Below are positions 1-5,390 of a stretch of 5,838 bases of DNA, one piece after another. Under the pieces are notes generated by a model, which saw nothing but the letters and a program-made list of their open reading frames with translations, did no database searches and had not been told where the DNA came from. The stretch lies in NCBI GenBank assembly GCA_013215865.1, contig JABSQL010000022.1, forward strand, positions 1-5,838, given 5' to 3'. The position numbers and the translations under genes were made by a program. The DNA comes from Candidatus Margulisiibacteriota bacterium (GTDB lineage: Bacteria; Margulisbacteria; Marinamargulisbacteria; DT-59). Position 1 is the stretch's first letter; each line of letters opens with the position of its first letter.

Positions 1-878
1 CCTACTCTCACCCCAATATCCACTTGAACACCAAAAATAATCGCCGCAAATAGTAAATGTACCGGCTGGATAAGGGCTGGCATTCCAAGCTGTACCATAC
101 CGATGCCACATGCGATCTCTAACAAGATGACACACCACAAACCATACACCCGAACCATAAGCGGTGACTTTTTATCTGCTTCCCCAACGATCTGATACAC
201 CAAGAAACTGTTACACGCAAAGATAAGAAACCCAATGATCTGATGAAATTCCAAAACATACCCTAATTCGCTTAAACTAGAAACATGCTCAATACCCTCT
301 CTCACCTGAGCGCCCAATATAACCTGAAGAATTGTTAAACCCATACATAACCCCCAACATATTCTTGTTCGAAAAGAAATTGTATAAGACTCTGTACTAT
401 TTTTTGAATGGTATAAGGCCAATATTAAAAGAGCAACAATAACAAATGCTAATAACAAATGCATCGTGACCAAATAGGGCGCCAAATGTGAAAATACTAC
501 TTTAGCCCCAAGAGCCCCTTCTGTTATCGTCAATAATAGCGCCCCTGTACAAAATAGGGTCACCTTTCTTTTGCGCCTCCAATATTTAAAAGAAGCCATT
601 GTCGCCACCAACATAACGATACCTGTAACAGCTCCCAATAAACGATTGAGATATTCTGTCCATGTTTTAGCAGCATTAAACTGGGTATCTTGGTAACCCC
701 TATCTTTGTATATCTCCTGATAGTCATGGGGCAACTGATACTCATATAAGGGTGGAATCCACATATCAAAACACTTTGGCCAATCTGGGCACCCCATTCC
801 TGATCCTGTTGATCGAACCAATCCACCTACAAATATAAGACAGTATACTAAAATAAGCGTTGTTCGAATTAAAAACAT
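1..878 (-). CDS. ctaA: Heme A synthase, CtaA/COX15 family (3' end missing)
   Basis: This integral inner-membrane enzyme oxidises the C8 methyl of heme O to a formyl group, giving heme A for aa3-type cytochrome oxidases. The window holds 292 codons from the ATG at 876-878; the reading frame runs off the left edge, so probably a few dozen C-terminal residues are missing. Seen: a first hydrophobic helix followed by VRSTGSGMGCPDWPKCF, with the paired cysteines C30 and C36; an insert with the sequence PPLYEYQLP; then TEYLNRLLG (75-82 region); and further helices carrying histidines H140 (VTMHLLLA), H212 (LEFHQIIG) and H274 (IQPVHLLFA). The position that is usually the first heme-ligand histidine (ExxHR) is Asn78 here, which I recall from Bacteroidota homologues as well. 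No clear Shine-Dalgarno precedes the start. It is divergent from the YaiO-like gene, and no oxidase subunit genes are visible. The family call is firm; the exact product is inferred from the family. Confidence 0.9.
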   Translation of the reverse strand, partial: MFLIRTTLILVYCLIFVGGLVRSTGSGMGCPDWPKCFDMWIPPLYEYQLPHDYQEIYKDRGYQDTQFNAAKTWTEYLNRLLGAVTGIVMLVATMASFKYWRRKRKVTLFCTGALLLTITEGALGAKVVFSHLAPYLVTMHLLLAFVIVALLILALYHSKNSTESYTISFRTRICWGLCMGLTILQVILGAQVREGIEHVSSLSELGYVLEFHQIIGFLIFACNSFLVYQIVGEADKKSPLMVRVYGLWCVILLEIACGIGMVQLGMPALIQPVHLLFAAIIFGVQVDIGVRV

Positions 879-907
879 AGGAAATAGGTTACCATATTGA
901 TGAATGA

Positions 908-913
908 TATAAT
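908..913 (+). promoter_or_regulatory. Possible -10 hexamer (TATAAT) for the YaiO-like operon
   Basis: A perfect TATAAT lies in the 41-bp divergent spacer, ending 6 nt before the ATG at 920. Transcription from it would start at or next to that ATG, giving a leaderless or nearly leaderless mRNA. This agrees with the lack of any Shine-Dalgarno there. No convincing TTGACA-like -35 box is seen at the expected spacing, and AT-rich DNA yields such hexamers by chance. No equally good hexamer was found for the divergent heme A synthase gene. Confidence 0.3.
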
Positions 914-919
914 AATGGT

Positions 920-1744
920 ATGGCCAAATCTAATGTCATTCGATGGGGCTTCTGCATTACATGGGTCATCTGCATTTCCTTACCTCTACAGGCAAAAGAA
1001 TCTTTTTCAAAAGACGAGATAACCACCAAATTAAGTTCCAGGTATGTGATTGAATCTTTTAGTCGAGATAGAATATATGGTCCCTTTCAAATGCTTTCCA
1101 TGGAAATAAATAAGAAACCCTTTGGGATCACCACCATTGGTCGCGTGAACTATGCTGTCCGGCAATTCAGTTCAACATCTACGAGAACGGGCACACAATT
1201 TGAAATAGATATGTATCCAAAGTTAAGAAGTGGAACCTACACCTACCTGAATTATGGGTGGAGTCAGGACTCTATTTTACCCGTATATCGAATGGGCGGA
1301 GAAATTTTTCAAAGTTTAGGGAGTGGCTATGAAGGATCTTTTGGGTTTAGGAAAATGAAATTTAGTTCAAGTGAAGTAACCATTTGGACGGCTTATATCG
1401 GAAAGTACTTTTCAAATTATTGGTTTTCCTTAAGAGGTTTTTTTACCCCTAAAGACATAGGCACATCTCAAACAACTATTCTATCTTTAAGACAATATTT
1501 TAGTGGTGCTGTTGATCATGCTACACTAAGTGTAGGGTTTGGTTCTTCTCCAACAGAAGTAACTTCAGTTGATGATATAGCCGAACTAGAAAAAGTAACG
1601 TTAGGGTTGTCATTTCAGTGGCAAATTGCAAAAACTCTCCTGTTAAAAGGAGGCGCAAAAGTACGGTTTGAAGAATATAAACCAGATACTTTTGGGACAC
1701 GAAATGTGTTCACGATTGGTTTGCAAAAATTATTTGTAAAATGA
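920..1744 (+). CDS. YaiO-family outer-membrane beta-barrel protein
   Basis: A 274-residue protein that probably forms a small outer-membrane beta-barrel; the molecular role of the YaiO family is not established. Seen: a signal peptide at about residues 1-25 (basic start, hydrophobic core, likely cleavage after LPLQA), then alternating amphipathic strands rich in Tyr, Phe, Trp and Gly. The pattern typical of the YaiO domain is visible: an early Arg-rich strand (GRVNYAVRQF), EIDMYPKL, TYLNYGWS, LPVYRMGGEIFQSL, YEGSFGFRKM, YIGKYFSNYWFSLRGF, LSLRQYF and GFGSSP. The last strand ends FTIGLQKLFVK, close to but not exactly the usual terminal aromatic. The start has no Shine-Dalgarno; a TATAAT box directly upstream suggests a leaderless transcript. 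Its TGA overlaps an ATG (ATGA at 1741-1744), suggesting coupling to the downstream phosphatase-like gene. In other bacteria YaiO genes often sit near polysaccharide genes, so an envelope-glycan role is a guess. Confidence 0.82.
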   Translation: MAKSNVIRWGFCITWVICISLPLQAKESFSKDEITTKLSSRYVIESFSRDRIYGPFQMLSMEINKKPFGITTIGRVNYAVRQFSSTSTRTGTQFEIDMYPKLRSGTYTYLNYGWSQDSILPVYRMGGEIFQSLGSGYEGSFGFRKMKFSSSEVTIWTAYIGKYFSNYWFSLRGFFTPKDIGTSQTTILSLRQYFSGAVDHATLSVGFGSSPTEVTSVDDIAELEKVTLGLSFQWQIAKTLLLKGGAKVRFEEYKPDTFGTRNVFTIGLQKLFVK

Positions 1745-1830
1745 GACGAATAAAACATATATTATATTTTTATTTAACTGGGGCGTTCTTGGGTTTGCCA
1801 TGGGTACCCTTACTCTATTGGGTCCTGTAA
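1741..1830 (+). other. Coupled start in another frame; possible true N-terminus of the phosphatase-like gene
   Basis: An ATG at 1741 overlaps the stop of the YaiO-like gene as ATGA, the classic layout for translational coupling. It opens a 29-codon frame beginning MRRIKHILYF, a basic start followed by a strongly hydrophobic stretch like a first membrane segment, and ends at TAA 1828-1830. The main phosphatase-like frame is also open here (from 1740) but has no ATG before 1800. Joining them needs a -1 shift, equivalent to one missing base; the T5 run at 1766-1770 is a likely place. This could be a sequencing or assembly indel, a real mutation, or a short leader peptide. No good slippery heptamer is seen. 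Confidence 0.4.
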
Positions 1831-3212
1831 GATGGATGTCAACCTTAGCAAGAGCGTATGGCTGGGAACAACACACTGAAGATATTATTGTACGTATTCT
1901 CATTTTATTGTTTATTATCTTTTCATATTTAATTGCCCTATATTTATCTAGATATGCTCGGGTATCTGGGTCAAAACCGCTATACATAGGCGTACCTATT
2001 ATATTAACCATCCCAGCTATCATTTGCTTGTTTTTTTGGTTTGATCCTACACGAATGATTAGCCATATGGGAGATGAATCTGTGGGTTTTCAATTCACCT
2101 TTGGCGCTTACCCCAATGAAGACAAACTGAGATCTTTAAAAGAAGATGGATATACCGCCGTCATCTCTCTACTTCACCCTGCAGTGGTTCCTTTTGAGCC
2201 CAAACTGTTAGCAACAGAAAAAAAAGCAGCTCAATCTATTGGTCTAACAGTGATCAGCTTACCTATGTTGCCCTGGATCAGTGAAAACACAGAGTCTCTT
2301 GATAAAATTAAAGAGATCATCCAAAAAGGAACCGGACGGTATTATGTTCATTGTTATCTTGGTTTAGATAGAACCAATATTGTTAAAAAATTAATCGAAT
2401 CTAGCGGTAGTGATGCCGACACTTCTCAAGAAATACCTTATGACCCGTCTAGAGACATAAGAAACAAATCTTCATTTGAAAGAGGAGATATTTTTACCCT
2501 GACTGATGATGTCTATATCACACCTTATCCTTCTGATGCAGAGTTTATTCGGTATATTCTGCCCAATGTGAGGCTCGTCATCAGTTTGATGGACCCCCAA
2601 ATATCTCGAAACTTGAAATGGATAGATAAAGAAGAAAAAATTTCAAACCATTACCAACTTCCCTTTGAACTGTTACCCGTTACAAAATCACCGTATAATC
2701 CGTATAAAGTTCTCGAATATGCCCAAAGAGTATGGCGAGCACCCAAACCGGTAGTCGTTCATTCATTTAATACAAATAGTACAGCTATAGATGCATTTTC
2801 ACTTGCGTTTAGAACCAATTTAGCTTCTATCCCACAACGAATATTTTCTAGAGAGCTCACGAATGGGAAAATTGAAATGATTGCCCCGCATATTGCCATC
2901 GGACCAGAACCCACTGAATCTGAGTTCAAGGGTAAATTATATCGAAAAGGCATCAGAAAATTCCTATACATCGGAACCCCTAATACAAAACAAGCACAAA
3001 GGAATAGCTTAGTCATTGCATCATTAAGACTAGATTGGGAAGTAATCAGTCCTTCTGATAAATCTTTGATACCCTTAATATCAAAGGGAGGACCATGGTA
3101 CTTATACGGCCCAGGGCTAAACCAAGTTAAAGAGATAATAAAAACAACATATGGCCCCGCTTTTCCAAAAACAATCACGTTTGATCCATCCATATTCACA
3201 GATGCTCACTAA
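1800..3212 (+). CDS. Membrane-anchored protein with three tandem dual-specificity-phosphatase-like repeats, only the first with an intact active site
   Basis: From the ATG at 1800 it is 470 residues; the real N-terminus may begin at 1741 in another frame. Two membrane segments are seen (about 30-50 and 61-81), joined by a basic loop (RYARVSGSK). This predicts that the large C-terminal part faces the periplasm. Repeat 1 (about 95-200) has GAYPNEDKLRSL, AVISLLHP and the cysteine-phosphatase signature HCYLGLDRT (Cys185, Arg191). Repeat 2 (about 236-345) has ITPYPSDAEFIRYI, LVISLMDP and a dead loop VVVHSFNTNST, with Ser322 and Thr328 in place of Cys and Arg. Repeat 3 (about 363-450) has IGPEPTESEFKGKL, FLYIGTP and a loop WYLYGPGLNQV without Cys or Arg. 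An obvious general-acid Asp was not found in repeat 1. The substrate is unknown; candidates by context are phospholipid or polyprenyl phosphates, or phosphoproteins. It is cotranscribed with the YaiO-like gene upstream and the lipid-kinase-like gene downstream. The phosphatase fold is well supported; the function is not. Confidence 0.78.
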   Translation: MGTLTLLGPVRWMSTLARAYGWEQHTEDIIVRILILLFIIFSYLIALYLSRYARVSGSKPLYIGVPIILTIPAIICLFFWFDPTRMISHMGDESVGFQFTFGAYPNEDKLRSLKEDGYTAVISLLHPAVVPFEPKLLATEKKAAQSIGLTVISLPMLPWISENTESLDKIKEIIQKGTGRYYVHCYLGLDRTNIVKKLIESSGSDADTSQEIPYDPSRDIRNKSSFERGDIFTLTDDVYITPYPSDAEFIRYILPNVRLVISLMDPQISRNLKWIDKEEKISNHYQLPFELLPVTKSPYNPYKVLEYAQRVWRAPKPVVVHSFNTNSTAIDAFSLAFRTNLASIPQRIFSRELTNGKIEMIAPHIAIGPEPTESEFKGKLYRKGIRKFLYIGTPNTKQAQRNSLVIASLRLDWEVISPSDKSLIPLISKGGPWYLYGPGLNQVKEIIKTTYGPAFPKTITFDPSIFTDAH

Positions 3213-3918
3213 TTTACCTCTACCCTCTATCTCAGACATTCTATTGTTAAGCCCGCCTCTATTTATTTACGCATATCTCTCTGCGAAGTTTTCGGGTTGG
3301 CTAAAGAAACAAAAAAATATCCCAACACCATATACCAGAAAAGTATTTCATCTATGTATTTTCTCAATGGCTGGCATTCTTCAATTAATATTAGGCCTAA
3401 ACGCTGTGTTGGTTTTTGGTGGGATCACGTTTCTGATTGTTCTATATGCCACTTACAAGGGATCGGGTTATCCTTTCTATGAAGCGCTAGCGAGGCCCAC
3501 CGATGCACCCAAACAAACATTTTTCATAATCGTTCCCCTTATAACAACTGCACTCGGAGGACTCGCCGCCAATTTTCTGTTTATGCAATATGCGTTTGTG
3601 GGATATTTGGTCTGTGGTTGGGGGGATGCTGTTGGAGAACCTGTTGGTACGAAATGGGGAAAGCATAAGTATAAAGTGCCTTCATTGGGAGTCCCTGCCA
3701 CACGGTCTTTAGAAGGGTCTGCAGCAGTTATGGCCGTTGGATCTCTTGCAGCAGGATTGGGACTGTATTGCTCTGGCATACCCTTTCCTATTGCTGTACA
3801 AGTAGGTATTTCATGCGGGTTTGGTAGCATGATTGTTGAAGCAATAAGTAATCACGGTCTTGATAACTTAACTATCCAAGTAGCTGCATCCGGAATTGCA
3901 TTTTTAATGCTGTCTTAA
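3202..3918 (+). CDS. Dolichol/phytol kinase family integral-membrane protein
   Basis: A 238-residue polytopic inner-membrane protein of the family that includes yeast Sec59 dolichol kinase and plant VTE5/VTE6; characterised members phosphorylate isoprenoid alcohols or phosphates, often using CTP. Seen: an N-terminal membrane segment, then the RKVFH motif (46-50) at the start of the second helix, RPTDAPKQ (98-105), the nucleotide-site pattern GWGDAVGEPVG (139-149) and GKHKYK (153-158) with Asp142 and Lys154/Lys156, the TRSLEGSAA motif (167-175), and the C-terminal ISNHGLDNLTIQ. All key motifs appear intact. I chose ATG 3202, which overlaps the upstream gene by 11 bp. An in-frame ATG at 3151 would add 17 residues inside the phosphatase-like gene that look like out-of-frame coding. 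The stop is a tandem TAATAA. The substrate is unknown; a polyprenol, phytol or other lipid alcohol is inferred from the family. Confidence 0.85.
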   Translation: MLTNLPLPSISDILLLSPPLFIYAYLSAKFSGWLKKQKNIPTPYTRKVFHLCIFSMAGILQLILGLNAVLVFGGITFLIVLYATYKGSGYPFYEALARPTDAPKQTFFIIVPLITTALGGLAANFLFMQYAFVGYLVCGWGDAVGEPVGTKWGKHKYKVPSLGVPATRSLEGSAAVMAVGSLAAGLGLYCSGIPFPIAVQVGISCGFGSMIVEAISNHGLDNLTIQVAASGIAFLMLS

Positions 3919-3988
3919 TAAAGATTTTTGTTTACTTTTTAAAATATATTTAGTATTATAAAATTATATTTGAATAACTCAAACTCCT
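3919..3988. other. AT-rich convergent intergenic spacer
   Basis: Seventy bases between two converging stop codons, almost entirely A and T, with short T runs and small AT palindromes (AAATATATTT). No strong GC hairpin lies inside it. Transcripts from both sides would end here or just beyond; the nearest strong hairpin is inside the end of the secretin gene. Confidence 0.6.
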
Positions 3989-5008
3989 TTAGATGGGAGA
4001 ATAGAGCTCTCGAGGATTGCCCCCCCTACTCGAGAGCTCTATTCTTTTAGGGGTAATCATAAACACGATATCAGACCGAATACTGATCGTTTTAGAGTGT
4101 TGAAAAAGATGTCCAAGCACAGGTATATCCATGAGAATGGGAATCCCCCTCCGAGATGTGTGATCACTTTCATTGATCAAACCTGCGATAACGACTGTGT
4201 CATTATTTTTAACTCTCACCTGAGTGATGGCCTCCCGAGTTGATAGAACAGGAACTTCACTATTACCAATTTGCTTCCAGAATTTAATATTAGATAGTCG
4301 TGTATTTATATCCACCAAAATAGTATAAAGACCCGATACCCTTGGTGTTATTTGTAGAGAGATACCTGTATCAATATATTTCAAAAATGTAGAATGACTT
4401 TCGTTCGTTGTACGATTTGATAAATAGGGCACACGATCCCCTATTAGAATTGAACAGCTTGTGTTGTCCAATGTTAGCAACATGGGCTTGGCTAATATAC
4501 GTGCCTCTCCTTTTTCAACCATATAAGAAATAAACTCACTAAGAGGTCCACTAGATACAATCTGTCCATCTTGATAGTTATAATTTATCCTGAATCCAGC
4601 AGTCAATTCTGAAAAAATAGAATCATATTGCTTCATTGAATCATAGTTGATTTCCAAAACCTGCACTTCCAAGCCGATAAGAGGTGAAGGTTGATCCAAT
4701 TTGGCAACGAAGTCTTTTAGAGATTTGCGTTGATTTTGGGGTATGACAATAGACACAGACCTCAGTCGCTCATCAATTGACACTTTTAGATCTGGCATAA
4801 GAACACGAAGATTTTCTGCTACCTTGGATGGGGCACTATTCTTTAGAAATATAGTCAGGGGAGACTGAAACTGTTTTTCTTGAATGTCACGCATGAGAGC
4901 TTCCAATGCCTCCCCATCAAATGCATGATGTTCTAATACTTGTGGCATTGGATAGCAGAAAACCCATCCAACAATAAAAAACCAAACGACTAGTAAACCT
5001 TTATTCAA
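3989..5008 (-). CDS. Short secretin (PilQ/GspD superfamily outer-membrane pore)
   Basis: Secretins form the multimeric outer-membrane channel of type IV pili and type II/III secretion. Seen in 339 residues: a signal-peptide-like start (MNKGLLVVWFFIVGWVF), one N-domain of the N1/N3 kind (about 51-106, ending KLDQPSP), then the secretin core (about 110-322). The core has VQVLEIN, ARILAKPMLLTLDN, IGDRVPYL, DTGISLQITPRVSG, STREAITQVRVKNNDTVVIAGL, IPILMDIPVLGHLF and DIVFMITPKRI, all typical. It lacks an evident N0/STN or AMIN region and is roughly half the length of usual PilQ or GspD. The start is TTG at 5006-5008; an in-frame TGA lies just upstream, and this start keeps a lysine before the signal helix. 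It overlaps the PilO-like gene by 8 bp. The last codons contain a perfect inverted repeat and a G7 run. Whether it belongs to a pilus or a type II system cannot be decided here. Confidence 0.9.
   Translation of the reverse strand: MNKGLLVVWFFIVGWVFCYPMPQVLEHHAFDGEALEALMRDIQEKQFQSPLTIFLKNSAPSKVAENLRVLMPDLKVSIDERLRSVSIVIPQNQRKSLKDFVAKLDQPSPLIGLEVQVLEINYDSMKQYDSIFSELTAGFRINYNYQDGQIVSSGPLSEFISYMVEKGEARILAKPMLLTLDNTSCSILIGDRVPYLSNRTTNESHSTFLKYIDTGISLQITPRVSGLYTILVDINTRLSNIKFWKQIGNSEVPVLSTREAITQVRVKNNDTVVIAGLINESDHTSRRGIPILMDIPVLGHLFQHSKTISIRSDIVFMITPKRIELSSRGGNPRELYSPI
3998..4045. repeat. Perfect 17-bp inverted repeat with 14-nt C-rich loop; possible terminator hairpin
   Basis: Arms at 3998-4014 (AGAATAGAGCTCTCGAG) and 4029-4045 are exact reverse complements. 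Each arm also contains the small palindromes AGAGCTCT and CTCGAG. The loop holds seven C on the plus strand. It lies inside the last codons of the secretin gene, ending a few bases before its stop. On the plus strand the stem is followed by TTTT (4045-4048), so it could be an intrinsic terminator for the kinase operon ending at 3918. On the minus strand no U-run follows, so there it would act as a 3'-end hairpin. Confidence 0.8.
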
Positions 5009-5390
5009 CTGATACTTTCACTCGTAACAGGGTAGATGACGGCATTGTTAGCACACTTATTCCGCTTATAACATATGGGTTTTCCGATAGAAACTGTTTT
5101 ATATTATTGATATAGGGTGTTATTTTAGATGTCACAATGCTCAGCTCAACACCCGTATCAATTTTTTTAACGCTTGTTTTACTGAATGAGTTGCTCGACA
5201 CCCACTTATCACACTTATTGAATAGCATTTCACTACTCTTGAAATCAAGAGATTTCCCCGTATTATTCTGTAGGCTTTTTTCTAATTCCAATTTGTTTTC
5301 CTTTAGAATCTGAAACTTGGAAAATTCTGGCCCCAGCACCACTACATAAACAAGTAACACAAAAATAAATACCATTAGATTTTTCCTCAA
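5001..5390 (-). CDS. PilO/GspM-like inner-membrane platform protein
   Basis: A short bitopic protein (129 residues from TTG 5390, 124 from ATG 5375). Seen: one N-terminal membrane helix (about 5-22, LMVFIFVLLVYVVVLG), a charged, helix-forming linker (about 25-42, likely short coiled coil), and a C-terminal segment (about 75-129) with the beta-alpha-beta pattern of the ferredoxin-like domain of PilO/GspM (GVELSIVTSK, helix INNIKQFLSE, SGISVLTM, LLRVKVSVE). Such proteins pair with PilN/GspL to link the cytoplasmic motor to the periplasmic parts. Sequence identity to known PilO is low, so the call rests on architecture and position between a PilN-like gene and a secretin. The TTG start overlaps the upstream stop as TTGA; the ATG five codons later has a GAGGA at good spacing and may be the real start, though TTG would give a basic MRKN start. 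Confidence 0.65.
   Translation of the reverse strand: MRKNLMVFIFVLLVYVVVLGPEFSKFQILKENKLELEKSLQNNTGKSLDFKSSEMLFNKCDKWVSSNSFSKTSVKKIDTGVELSIVTSKITPYINNIKQFLSENPYVISGISVLTMPSSTLLRVKVSVE
5384..5388 (-). promoter_or_regulatory. Shine-Dalgarno-like GAGGA favouring ATG 5375
   Basis: GAGGA on the minus strand ends 8 nt before the ATG at 5373-5375 of the PilO-like gene. It overlaps the stop of the upstream gene and lies inside the alternative TTG-started reading. It is the best ribosome-binding-like site in the window and argues for the shorter protein. Confidence 0.4.

Noticed and set aside
560..826. Minus-strand open frame of 88 codons
   Set aside because: It overlaps the heme A synthase in another frame; the neighbouring frame gives the clear family motifs over the whole 1-878 region.
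1756..1830. Programmed -1 frameshift signal
   Set aside because: No canonical X XXY YYZ slippery heptamer in the needed frame; CTTGGGT near 1788 is only a partial match. A missing base or alternative start is simpler.
1730..2023. Minus-strand open frame of 97 codons
   Set aside because: Antisense to the membrane part of the phosphatase-like gene, with no recognisable domain or start signal.
2759..3199. Minus-strand open frame of 146 codons
   Set aside because: Antisense to repeats 2 and 3 of the phosphatase-like gene, whose repeat pattern shows the plus strand is coding.
3151..3201. Longer start (ATG 3151) for the kinase-family gene
   Set aside because: It would add 17 residues lying wholly within the phosphatase-like coding sequence and not resembling the family N-terminus; ATG 3202 gives a normal first membrane segment.
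3297..3482. Plus-strand open frame of 61 codons
   Set aside because: Out of frame inside the dolichol kinase-family gene, which has all its motifs in its own frame.
3477..3830. Minus-strand open frame of 117 codons
   Set aside because: Antisense to the kinase motifs; composition is typical of a shadow frame.
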